Positions 25,861 through 33,222 of a stretch of DNA of 57,370 nucleotides are shown here, one piece after another; the stretch's first letter is position 1, and the number at the start of each line of letters is the position of its first letter. The stretch comes from Paludibacteraceae bacterium (GTDB taxonomy: Bacteria > Bacteroidota > Bacteroidia > Bacteroidales > Paludibacteraceae), in the NCBI GenBank assembly GCA_017417025.1, contig JAFPZY010000006.1:1-57370 (forward strand), read 5' to 3'. The notes beneath the pieces are model-generated. The model ran no database searches. It was not told the origin of the DNA and saw only the letters and a program-made list of their open reading frames with translations. The position numbers and the translations under genes were made by a program.

Positions 25861-26471
25861 TTATTTCCCGGTGACCGGTTTAGTACGGTCAGACACGGCG
25901 GAGGGTTTTGTCCTATATTGCTGATTAGGATGATTGGGGTTATTGGGGTATTTCATCTCTAAATGTTCCTTTATTAACGGCATAATCCTCCCCCTGATAT
26001 GCCGTTTGCTTCTTTGTACAGCCTCTGCGATTTGCTCTATAGTATGCCAATCCTCTGTACAAAAATTTAGAATTTCTTCGATAAGAACATCAGAACTTGT
26101 ACACCATCAGAGGTTGTAAGGTTGTAAGGTTGTAAGGTCGTAAGGTTGTACCAGTTGTACCGCTTGTGCCATTACTATCTGTCGTTTGCGGTAGCCCTGC
26201 ACGGAAGAAGCGGACGGAAATACCACCCATCTCGGCTTGTATAGACGGCATAGATGGGTATTGACCGTACAAACGATACCGAGATTTTGGACAATCTTAT
26301 TGGGAATGTCCTCTTGCCACTTGTGGATGTTATCCAATCCGACTCTTGTCCGTCGTCATCAATCCCAATATACATCACTCCGCCTTGCGAGTTGGCAAAG
26401 GCGCAGACGGACTTTATATTATCATCCTGCCATATACGTTTGTACTCTATGTTCTGACTCTCGTTATTCAT
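25861..26471 (-). pseudogene. Decayed AlbA_2/winged-helix regulator with internal deletion
   Basis: The 5' part (26471 leftward) encodes 'NIEYKRIWQDDNIKSVCAF' and 'GGVMYIGIDDDG', the start of an AlbA_2 (Schlafen-like) putative DNA-binding protein. The frame is then lost; homologous text continues in a second frame as 'DNIHKWQEDIPNKIVQNLGI' and in a third near 26220. After a GGTTGTAA repeat (26112-26151) a further frame encodes the family's C-terminal winged helix, 'LIEEILNFCTEDWHTIEQIA' followed by 'RGRIMPLIKEHLEMKYP', ending at a stop at 25861. Intact relatives have 400-500 residues, so most of the middle is gone. A promoter (TAACTTTG, 26497-26490) is still there. Confidence 0.8.
26112..26151. 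repeat. 8-bp tandem repeat at the pseudogene deletion junction
   Basis: Five units of GGTTGTAA (one with T to C, last unit ending in C) sit where the two ends of the decayed gene meet. Confidence 0.85.
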
Positions 26472-26608
26472 CTGCTTCCAAAAAACGCGCAAAGTTACGG
26501 ATTTTTTTCTGAATTATGCAAGATTTTTAGGGGAAAATCGTTTCGGCAGGTGCATTTTGCCGGTTCAGGTATGGCCGGGGGGCACATCAACCTGTTTGCC
26601 CCGTGGTC

Positions 26609-27766
26609 TTACAGATTGGAATTGAAGAACCGGGCCAGTTTGTCCCATGGGATGAGGTTTTTGGGTCCGCCGTGCCCCGCGGGTCCGGTAAATCCGCCGT
26701 CGTAGAGGTCACAGTGGGTAGCGCCGGGAATGATGAGCAGCTCTTTGTTCCCGGGAACGGGATTCGGGGCTACGACCGCCTTGTATCCTTCCGCTTTGCC
26801 TTCCAGCATGTAGTGGTATGCCGCTTCTCCGAAATAGCGGCTGTGCGCTTTTTCTCCGTGGACGATCAGGACTGCGGAGCGGATCTCGTTGATGTAATAA
26901 AGGAAGCGGCTGTTGGCGTAAGCCTGCGTACCGATGACGCGCCAGCCGTCGGTGGAGTTGCCGCTGCGGGGATGATAGCCGCGGGCGGTTTTGTAGTAAT
27001 CGTAGTAATCCTTGACGAACTGCGGTGCATCGTCGGGCAGCGGGTCGATGACACCTCCTGCCATGGCTGCGGGGTCTGCAAGGCGCTGTTCAGCCAACGC
27101 TTCGCGGGCTGCATGTCGGCTTTCTTCGTTGTCGGCGGAGTCGAAATACCCGTTTCCGGCGACACGTGTCATGTCGTACATGGTGGCAGCGACGGTTGCT
27201 TTGATACGCGTGTCAGCGGCAGCGGCATTGAGTGCTATTCCGCCCCAGCCGCAGATACCGATGATGCCGATACGGTTTGCATCCACTTCCGGCTGTTTGG
27301 ACAGAAAATCGACCGCCGCCATGAAATCCTCGGTATTGATATCCGGCGAAGCCGTACGATGCGGGCGGAGAGCCTCCGCAGGCGAACTGCCATTCGTGTC
27401 ATAAAACGGGCCGCTCTCGCCGGTGAAGGACGGGTCGAAAGCAAGCGCAATAAACCCGCGCTCCGCCATCTTCATGGCATATAGACCTGACGACTGCTCT
27501 TTGGTGGCACCGAAAGGTCCGGAGACGGCTATAGCAGCGTATTTGTGATTTGACATTTGAGAATTGTCATTTACCTCCGGCGCGTATAGATCGGCGGCCA
27601 ACGTGATGCCGTATTGGTTCTCAAACGTCACTTTCCTGTGGTTCACTTGTCCGGAAAGAGGGAACACTTTGTCCCATTCCTGAGTTAATTGCATAGTCTG
27701 TTCGTTTTTTTTGTTGCACGCCGCAAGACTCAAAGTTGCAAGTGCAAGGATGATTAGTTTTTTCAT
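26609..27766 (-). CDS. Alpha/beta hydrolase lipoprotein with Cys nucleophile
   Basis: The 385-residue protein has a lipobox ('SLAAC', Cys17), so it is anchored in the envelope. The hydrolase fold shows the oxyanion-type 'AVSGPFG', a 'DFLSKQPEVDANRIGIIGICGWGG' nucleophile elbow with Cys172 where Ser is usual, 'VHGEKAHS' and the His turn 'GATHCDLYDGG'. A Cys elbow is known from dienelactone hydrolases. Substrate unknown. Residues 66-75 ('NDNSQMSNHK') are encoded by an ATTTG-rich patch that resembles an inserted word repeat. The gene overlaps the upstream flavin reductase by ATGA. Confidence 0.82.
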   Translation of the reverse strand: MKKLIILALATLSLAACNKKNEQTMQLTQEWDKVFPLSGQVNHRKVTFENQYGITLAADLYAPEVNDNSQMSNHKYAAIAVSGPFGATKEQSSGLYAMKMAERGFIALAFDPSFTGESGPFYDTNGSSPAEALRPHRTASPDINTEDFMAAVDFLSKQPEVDANRIGIIGICGWGGIALNAAAADTRIKATVAATMYDMTRVAGNGYFDSADNEESRHAAREALAEQRLADPAAMAGGVIDPLPDDAPQFVKDYYDYYKTARGYHPRSGNSTDGWRVIGTQAYANSRFLYYINEIRSAVLIVHGEKAHSRYFGEAAYHYMLEGKAEGYKAVVAPNPVPGNKELLIIPGATHCDLYDGGFTGPAGHGGPKNLIPWDKLARFFNSNL

Positions 27767-28299
27767 ATATTTTTACCTAAGTTGTATGCCTCTTGCAGTT
27801 TTGGGTTGCCGCTAATCTCGTGCGGGGCGTTGACTCCTCCGCAGAAGAGGTGTGCTTTGAGTGTGCATTTTTCATAGCAGTCGATCCATCCCTGCAGGCC
27901 GTTTTCCGCCTGCCGCGGGGTGAAGTCCCCGTCTTCGGCTGCGGTGGTGAGCAGGTAGATGTCGCGGAAGCGGTAGTCCTTGGGGTACATGGCGTTCATG
28001 CGGTCGATGAGAGTTTTCATCTGCCCGGACATCTCGTAGTAATAAACGGGTGTCGCCCAGCAGACGACATCGGCGTTGAGTACGCTGTGCATGATGGGGG
28101 GCACGTCGTCCTTGAAGACGCATGCGCCCGTTTCCTGGCATTTGAGGCACCCGATACAGAATTTGATTTCTTTGCCACGGAGCGAGATGAGTTCCACTTC
28201 GTGTCCTGCGTCTTTTGCCCCTTCGGCAAACCGCTCCGCCATTGCATGGCTGTTTGAGCCCGGGCGGAGGGATGTGGATATGACCACTACTTTTTTCAT
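27763..28299 (-). CDS. NADPH-dependent FMN reductase / flavodoxin-fold protein
   Basis: About 178 residues from ATG 28299: 'VVVISTSLRPGSNSHAMAERF' (FMN phosphate loop), 'GCLKCQETGACVFKDDVPPI' with Cys residues typical of iron-sulphur flavoprotein relatives, and 'DVVCWATPVYYYEMSGQMKTLIDR'. It should bind FMN and reduce small electron acceptors in the cytoplasm. A longer frame to 28404 is excluded because the promoter -7 box (28359-28352) lies inside it. It is coupled to the hydrolase gene by a 4-base overlap. Confidence 0.87.
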   Translation of the reverse strand: MKKVVVISTSLRPGSNSHAMAERFAEGAKDAGHEVELISLRGKEIKFCIGCLKCQETGACVFKDDVPPIMHSVLNADVVCWATPVYYYEMSGQMKTLIDRMNAMYPKDYRFRDIYLLTTAAEDGDFTPRQAENGLQGWIDCYEKCTLKAHLFCGGVNAPHEISGNPKLQEAYNLGKNI

Positions 28300-28351
28300 A
28301 TTGTGTGTATTGTTGTTTTTTGCGATTGTGTCACCGGCGTGTATGGGGCTG

Positions 28352-28383
28352 CAAAGGTACTGTTTTTTCCTGACATGGGCAAG
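28352..28383 (-). promoter_or_regulatory. Promoter of the flavin reductase-hydrolase unit
   Basis: Minus strand CTTG (28383-28380), 20 bp, TACCTTTG (28359-28352). Leader of about 45 bases. Confidence 0.7.
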
Positions 28384-28560
28384 GATTTTATGGTATTTGG
28401 GCAATTTTTCTTATCTCGCTCATCTCTCGGTCTTGTCTCGGTCATCTCCCGGTCGAGAGGATGGCTCGTGGAGGCGGAAACAATGAAGGGGAAAAGAATT
28501 TTCGGCGAATTGTGCAAGAAATGCCGTAAATTGTATAACAGCTATGCAGGGAAAATGTTG

Positions 28561-28568
28561 TACTTTTG
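28561..28568 (+). promoter_or_regulatory. -7 box of the flavodoxin gene
   Basis: TACTTTTG, 43 bases before the ATG at 28612; the -33 position reads AACA, so the promoter may be weak or regulated. Confidence 0.5.
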
Positions 28569-28611
28569 CACCCGCTTACGTTAAGGCCCGTCATTTATTA
28601 AAACTACGATT

Positions 28612-29247
28612 ATGAAAAAGTTCTTTTTAACTATTATTGCGTGCGTTGCGGCCATGACGGTATGCAATGCGCAGACAACAAAAAACAAAACGAATATGAG
28701 CAAGAAAGCATTGGTAGTGTTTTTCTCCCATGCGGGAGAGAACTACTCTGTGGGAAACATCAAAGTGGGCAACACCAAGATTGTTGCGGATTACATCAGC
28801 GAACTGACAGGCGCGGACCAGTTTGAGATTGTCACCCACAAGTACGACGGGATGTCATACAAGCCTCTGTGCGACCTTGCGCAGGAGGAGCAGTATGCCG
28901 ATGCCCGTCCTGAGTTCGAGGGAGTAATAGTCGAAGGTCAAAAGTCGAAGGTCGAAAGCCCGAAGCAGTCTGATTTTGAGCAGTATGATGTCATCTTTGT
29001 CGGCGGTCCTGTCTGGTGGGGGACATGGCCTCAGGTGATGTTCACGTTCTTCGACACCTACGACCTGAACGGCAAGACCCTTTATCCGTTCACGACTCAC
29101 GAAGGAAGCGGGCTGGGGAGTTGTGTGAGCGACCTAAAAAAGGCGTACCCCCATGCAGACGTGAAGAAAGGCTTCAGCATGTACGGGCACGAAGTGCGCA
29201 GCAACAGGGCCAAAGTGGAGAATTGGATTAAGGGTCTGGGGCTCTAA
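28612..29247 (+). CDS. Secreted flavodoxin
   Basis: The 211-residue protein has a signal peptide (residues 1-21, 'MTVCNAQ') and then a flavodoxin domain: 'ALVVFFSHAGENYSVG' (FMN phosphate loop), 'YDVIFVGGPVWWGTWPQVMF' and 'FTTHEGSGLGSCVSDLKK'. Exported flavodoxins are common in Bacteroidota, and their partners are unknown. An extra stretch '[17 protein letters not shown]' (about 105-120), encoded by a word repeat shared with rnfB, sits just before the 'YDVIFVG' strand. The following ferredoxin operon has its own promoter, but the two are adjacent and co-oriented, so electron exchange in the periplasm is plausible. Confidence 0.88.
   Translation: MKKFFLTIIACVAAMTVCNAQTTKNKTNMSKKALVVFFSHAGENYSVGNIKVGNTKIVADYISELTGADQFEIVTHKYDGMSYKPLCDLAQEEQYADARPEFEGVIVEGQKSKVESPKQSDFEQYDVIFVGGPVWWGTWPQVMFTFFDTYDLNGKTLYPFTTHEGSGLGSCVSDLKKAYPHADVKKGFSMYGHEVRSNRAKVENWIKGLGL
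28928..28959 (+). repeat. In-frame word repeat inside the flavodoxin gene
   Basis: Thirty-two bases made of GTCGAAGGTCAAAAG and GTCGAAG/A units, one base different from 16388-16419 in rnfB, in the same frame ([10 protein letters not shown]). Confidence 0.85.
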
Positions 29248-29253
29248 AAGAGC

Positions 29254-29293
29254 AAAAAAATCCTGCAACACTTGCGTATGTGGGATTTTTTTT
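29254..29293 (+). terminator. Flavodoxin terminator overlapping the next promoter
   Basis: AAAAAATCC and GGATTTTTTT arms close a loop of about 18 bases shortly after the flavodoxin stop. The -33 box of the next promoter (29271) is in its loop. Confidence 0.65.
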
Positions 29294-29302
29294 GTAATTT
29301 TG
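29271..29302 (+). promoter_or_regulatory. Promoter of the polyferredoxin-Tat operon
   Basis: CTTG (29271-29274), 20 bp, TAATTTTG (29295-29302), with a leader of about 15 bases. Confidence 0.7.
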
Positions 29303-29324
29303 CCCCGCAAATGTACTTAACTCT

Positions 29325-30848
29325 ATGCTACGCAAAATTCGAATAAGCCTTGCCGCGGTGTGCTTTGTGCTGATAACCCTGCTGTTCCTGGGGGTCAGTT
29401 GGGGTCTGAGCCGGCATATAGCGTGGGTGGCAAAGATTCAGTTCCTGCCGGCCTTGCTGGCGTTGGACTACGCGGTGTTAATCGTGCTGACAGGCGTTAC
29501 GCTGATTTTCGGGCGGATGTATTGCTCGGTTGTCTGCCCGCTGGGCGTGATGCAGGATGTTTTCGGCCGGATGGGGAAGAAAGCGAAGAAGAACCGCTAC
29601 AGGAGAGGCTCCGGAGCCGAGATAAAGAGACAGAACCTGCTGCGCTACGGTATGCTGGCGGTGTTTGTGGTGAGCCTTATAGTCGGTTTTGCGCCTGTGA
29701 CGACGCTTCTTGCGCCGTACTCGGCTTACGGCAGGGTGGTCAATTCGCTGTTCCGTCCGCTGTATGACCTGCTCAACAACGGTCTGGCGGCTTTTGAGAG
29801 CCATTACGACAGTTATGTCTTCTCCGAAGTGCAGCTGTGGATGCGGAGCGTGACTACGTTTGTGGTGGCGCTGCTGACGTTGGGCGTGTTAGGTTTCCTG
29901 GCATGGCGCAACGGACGGACCTATTGCAACACGATTTGTCCGGTGGGGACGATTCTGAGTTTCTTCAGCCGCTTCTCGCTCCTGCGCGTGCAGATGGACA
30001 AGGGCAAATGCAAGGACTGCTCGTTGTGCGAGAAGAACTGCAAGGCTGCGGCGATTGATTTCAAGGCCGGCACGGTGGACGCGAGCCGTTGCGTAGTTTG
30101 CGGCGACTGCCTGGAAGTGTGCCGTTTCGATGCGCTGCACTATAGTCGAAGGCTTTTAGTCGAAAGACCGCTTAGCTCAAAGTCGGAAGTCGAAAGCAGA
30201 GAGTCGAAGGCCGGAAGCCCTGATATGAGCAAACGTGCGTTTGTTACGGGCGCAGTGCTGGCTACAGGTGCGGCTGCGATGGCGCAAGCGAAGATAAAGG
30301 TGGACGGCGGCATGGCAGTGGTGGAGGACAAGCAAGTGCCTAACCGCGAAACGGCTATTACTCCTCCGGGGGCGGTTTCGGCGTATAACATGAACCGTCA
30401 TTGCACCGCCTGCCAGTTGTGCGTCAGTGCGTGCCCGAACAATGTGTTGCGGCCATCGACTGACCCGCTGCGGTTCATGCAACCGGAGATGTCTTTCGAG
30501 CGCGGCTACTGCCGTCCGGAGTGCACGCGATGCAGCCAGGTGTGTCCCACGGGCGCTATCAGGCAAATAACCAAAGAGGAGAAGACCTCCATCCATATAG
30601 GCCACGCCGTGTGGATTGAGCAGAACTGCATTCCAGTGACCAACGGCGACCATTGCGGCGCTTGCGCGCGTCATTGTCCCGCGTGGGCGATTCAGATGGT
30701 GGAGAAAGAGATTAACGGTCGCACGGTGGAAGTGCCGGTGGTGGATACGGAGAAATGTATCGGCTGCGGCAAATGCGAGAACCTATGCCCGGCACGGCCG
30801 TTCAGCGCCATTTATGTAGAAGGAAACACCATGCACCGAATTGATTGA
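29325..30848 (+). CDS. Membrane polyferredoxin (NapH-NapG-like fusion)
   Basis: The 507-residue protein has a NapH/CcoG-like membrane half with four or five helices and the Cys pairs 'YCSVVCPLG' and 'YCNTICPVG', followed by 'CKDCSLCEKNC' and 'CVVCGDCLEVC'. A hinge (residues about 273-298) is encoded by GTCGAA word repeats. Then comes 'MSKRAFVTGAVLATGAAAMAQA', a signal-like segment, and a NapG-like periplasmic ferredoxin with 'CTACQLCVSACP', 'CRPECTRCSQVCP', 'CGACARHCP' and 'CIGCGKCENLCP'. It probably carries electrons from membrane quinol or cytosolic donors to periplasmic partners. The Tat-exported reductase starts 5 bases after its stop. Confidence 0.88.
   Translation: MLRKIRISLAAVCFVLITLLFLGVSWGLSRHIAWVAKIQFLPALLALDYAVLIVLTGVTLIFGRMYCSVVCPLGVMQDVFGRMGKKAKKNRYRRGSGAEIKRQNLLRYGMLAVFVVSLIVGFAPVTTLLAPYSAYGRVVNSLFRPLYDLLNNGLAAFESHYDSYVFSEVQLWMRSVTTFVVALLTLGVLGFLAWRNGRTYCNTICPVGTILSFFSRFSLLRVQMDKGKCKDCSLCEKNCKAAAIDFKAGTVDASRCVVCGDCLEVCRFDALHYSRRLLVERPLSSKSEVESRESKAGSPDMSKRAFVTGAVLATGAAAMAQAKIKVDGGMAVVEDKQVPNRETAITPPGAVSAYNMNRHCTACQLCVSACPNNVLRPSTDPLRFMQPEMSFERGYCRPECTRCSQVCPTGAIRQITKEEKTSIHIGHAVWIEQNCIPVTNGDHCGACARHCPAWAIQMVEKEINGRTVEVPVVDTEKCIGCGKCENLCPARPFSAIYVEGNTMHRID
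30141..30217 (+). repeat. GTCGAA word repeats in the hinge of the polyferredoxin
   Basis: Four GTCGAA words (as TAGTCGAAGG, TAGTCGAAAG, AAGTCGAAAGC, GAGTCGAAGG) lie within 77 bases and stay in frame. AGTCGAAAGACCGCT here recurs as its reverse complement in tatC. Confidence 0.8.
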
Positions 30849-30853
30849 CCATT

Positions 30854-32254
30854 ATGGACAGAAGAGAATTTATCAAGCATAGCGCAGCGGCCGTAGCAGC
30901 AACATCGGTTCTGGCAACCGCCTGCAAGAGAGGCGGCAGTAACCCGATGGCACAAGAGCGGACGGCAGAAGGAGAGATGACGTACCGCGTTAATCCCAAC
31001 ACGGGCGATAAGGTGTCGATACTGGGTTTCGGTATGATGCGCCTGCCCGTTGAGGCAGGCGGCACGGCGCGCGAGAACCCGGACAGCCCGATTGACCAAG
31101 CGGCGGTGAATGAGATGGTGGATTATGCTCTGGCGCACGGAGTCAATTATTTCGACACGTCGCCTGCCTACTGCCAGGGGCTGTCGGAGCAGAGCACCGG
31201 CATCGCCCTTGCGCGGCATCCGCGGAGCAGCTATTATATAGCTACCAAACTGTCTAATTTCTCGCCGGACACATGGAGCTGGAAGGAGTCGAAGGCGATG
31301 TTCGAGCGCTCGTTGGAGTACCTGCAGACGGACTACCTGGACTACCTGCTGTTGCACGGCATAGGCATGAGCGGCGGCGGCAGAGACGGTATGGGCGCGT
31401 TCTATGGGCGGTATATGGAGAACGGAATGCTCGACTGGCTGGTGGAGCAGAAAGCAAAGGGGCGTATCCGTAACCTCGGCTTCTCGTATCACGGCGATGT
31501 GAAGGTGTTTGACATGCTCCTTCAGTGGCACGACGAAGGCAAGTATCATTGGGATTTTGTGCAGATTGAGCTGAACTACCTCGACTGGAACTACGCCAAC
31601 GAAATCAACCCTCGCAACACCGATGCCGAGTACCTCTATGCGGAGCTGGAGAAACGCGGTATTCCGGCAGTGATTATGGAACCGCTGTTGGGCGGCCGTC
31701 TGGCTAAACAGCCGGACGCTATAGCCGCCAAGATGCGCGAGAAGGACAGCCGCTATTCGCCTGCCGCGTGGGCGTTCCGCTTTGCGGGCAATCCCGAAGG
31801 CGTGCTGACCGTTCTATCCGGCATGACTTATCTGGAGCACCTGAAAGAGAACGTGGCGACTTATTCGCCTTTGGTTTCTCTCACGGCGGAGGAAGAACGG
31901 TGGCTCCTGACGCTTGCCAGAGATATATACGAACTGAAAGCTGTCCCCTGCACCGCTTGCAACTACTGCATGCCGTGCCCTTACGGACTGAACATACCGG
32001 GTATCTTCGCGCATTATAACAAGTGCATAGCGGAAGGGATGATGCCGGCTGCGGACGGTCCGTCCAATGAGTTCCAACGCAACCGCCGTGCCTTCCTTGT
32101 GGGCTACGACCGCGCCGTGCCATCCGTCCGTCAGGCGGACCATTGTATAGGCTGCGACCATTGCGTTTCCCACTGCCCGCAACGTATCGATATCCCCAAG
32201 GAGATGCAGCGCATCGACCGTTTTGTAGATCAACTACGACAAGCCAATTCATAA
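30854..32254 (+). CDS. Tat-exported aldo/keto reductase with C-terminal ferredoxin domain
   Basis: The start is ATG 30854; an in-frame TTG at 30845 is less likely. The N-terminus 'DRREFIKHSAAAVAATSVLATAC' begins with a clear twin-arginine motif (RREFIK). The reductase barrel has the catalytic set: Asp and Tyr in 'FDTSPAYCQG', Lys in 'YIATKLSN' and His in 'LLLHGIG'. The C-terminal quarter has two 4Fe-4S motifs, 'CTACNYCMPCP' and 'CIGCDHCVSHCP'. Proteins of this type occur in many Bacteroidota; substrates are unknown. Because it carries iron-sulphur clusters, it must fold before export, which explains the tatA and tatC genes that follow at once. 466 residues. Confidence 0.9.
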   Translation: MDRREFIKHSAAAVAATSVLATACKRGGSNPMAQERTAEGEMTYRVNPNTGDKVSILGFGMMRLPVEAGGTARENPDSPIDQAAVNEMVDYALAHGVNYFDTSPAYCQGLSEQSTGIALARHPRSSYYIATKLSNFSPDTWSWKESKAMFERSLEYLQTDYLDYLLLHGIGMSGGGRDGMGAFYGRYMENGMLDWLVEQKAKGRIRNLGFSYHGDVKVFDMLLQWHDEGKYHWDFVQIELNYLDWNYANEINPRNTDAEYLYAELEKRGIPAVIMEPLLGGRLAKQPDAIAAKMREKDSRYSPAAWAFRFAGNPEGVLTVLSGMTYLEHLKENVATYSPLVSLTAEEERWLLTLARDIYELKAVPCTACNYCMPCPYGLNIPGIFAHYNKCIAEGMMPAADGPSNEFQRNRRAFLVGYDRAVPSVRQADHCIGCDHCVSHCPQRIDIPKEMQRIDRFVDQLRQANS

Positions 32255-32279
32255 TTTGTAATTTTTAATTCGTAATTAT

Positions 32280-32456
32280 ATGCATATCGGTATTACAGAA
32301 ATCATCATCATCGCCCTCATCGTTCTGCTGCTCTTCGGTGGCAAGAAAATCCCTGAACTGATGAAGGGTCTCGGCAAAGGAGTCAAGTCCTTCAAGGACG
32401 GCATGAAAGAAGGCGACGAGGAAGAGAAGAAAGACGAAACTAAAACTGAAAGCTGA
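32280..32456 (+). CDS. tatA: TatA, twin-arginine translocase pore subunit
   Basis: A 58-residue protein: periplasmic stub 'MHIGITE', one membrane helix '[20 protein letters not shown]', then an amphipathic helix '[17 protein letters not shown]' and a charged tail. The FGGKKIPEL hinge is the TatA/E signature. The ATG follows an ATAATTTGTAATTTTTAAT-type word repeat that also contains the stop of the preceding gene. The stop lies in a GCTGAAGGCTGATAGCTGAT word repeat that runs to the tatC start. It lies between its likely substrate and tatC. Confidence 0.92.
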   Translation: MHIGITEIIIIALIVLLLFGGKKIPELMKGLGKGVKSFKDGMKEGDEEEKKDETKTES

Positions 32457-32478
32457 AGGCTGATAGCTGATGGCTGAA
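32443..32478 (+). repeat. GCTGA word repeat spanning tatA stop and tatC start
   Basis: Near-repeats of AGCTGAAGGCTGATAGCTGA supply the last codons and stop of tatA, the 13-base spacer and the ATG and first codons of tatC. Confidence 0.75.
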
Positions 32479-33222
32479 TCGTTTTGGGATCATCTGGACG
32501 AACTGCGCAGCGTGCTGATACGCTGTGTGGCGGCGTGGGGTGTTTGTGCGGTGGCGGCGTTCTGCTTCCGCGATGCGCTCTTTGCCTTTCTCTTCGCGCC
32601 CTCCCATCCGGATTTTATCACGTATCGGTGGCTGAATTCTTTTGTCTTTGAGCATAGCGGTCTTTCGACTTTCGACTCGCAATTCATCAACACCCGATTA
32701 GCCGCCCAGTTCACCACCCACATACAGGTGGCGGCGCTGGCAGGTTTAGTAATAGCCTTCCCTTATTTGATATGGCAACTTTACGGCTTTCTCTCGCCTG
32801 CCCTCTATCCCAATGAGAAACGCGCTGCGGGTTCTATTATCGGCTTCGGCACGCTGCTTTTCCTTTGCGGCGTGGCGCTCAACTACCTGGTTATCTTTCC
32901 TTTCGCGTTCCGTTTCTTGGCTACGTACCAAGTGCAGCCGGAGGTGGTGAACCAGATTGCACTGGACTCGTATGTCTCTACACTGCTGATTCTCTCGCTG
33001 CTCATGGGAATCCTCTTTGAGATGCCGATGGTGGCATGGGCGTTTGGCAAAGCGGGACTCTTGGAAGCCGCATGGCTCAAGCAATACCGCCGACATGCCC
33101 TTGTGGCACTCATGATCCTCGCAGCCGTCATCACTCCTACTGGCGACGCGTTCACGCTCATGCTCGTCACTATTCCGCTGTACCTGTTATACGAACTTTC
33201 TATTATTGTAATGCCCAAATGA
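32470..33222 (+). CDS. tatC: TatC, twin-arginine translocase receptor subunit
   Basis: A 250-residue membrane protein with six helices and the family's N-terminal 'FWDHLDELRSVLIRC', 'FPYLIWQLYGFLSPALYPNEKR' and 'LLMGILFEMPMV' motifs, and 'TPTGDAFTLMLVTIPLYLLYE' near the end. TatC binds RR signal peptides. Residues 63-72 in the first periplasmic loop ('GLSTFDSQF') are encoded by GTCGAAAG words in reverse orientation. The stop overlaps the TonB receptor ATG as ATGA. Confidence 0.95.
   Translation: MAESFWDHLDELRSVLIRCVAAWGVCAVAAFCFRDALFAFLFAPSHPDFITYRWLNSFVFEHSGLSTFDSQFINTRLAAQFTTHIQVAALAGLVIAFPYLIWQLYGFLSPALYPNEKRAAGSIIGFGTLLFLCGVALNYLVIFPFAFRFLATYQVQPEVVNQIALDSYVSTLLILSLLMGILFEMPMVAWAFGKAGLLEAAWLKQYRRHALVALMILAAVITPTGDAFTLMLVTIPLYLLYELSIIVMPK
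32657..32680 (-). repeat. Inverted GTCGAAAG words inside tatC
   Basis: GCGAGTCGAAAGTCGAAAGA on the minus strand, followed by CCGC; the last 15 bases recur directly in the polyferredoxin gene near 30159-30173. Confidence 0.75.

Noticed and set aside
25934-26119. Plus-strand frame in the pseudogene region
   Set aside because: It is antisense to the recognisable winged-helix remnant.
33036-33218. 61-codon N-terminal extension of the TonB receptor
   Set aside because: It overlaps tatC in another frame and would hide the signal peptide; ATG 33219 gives a normal signal.
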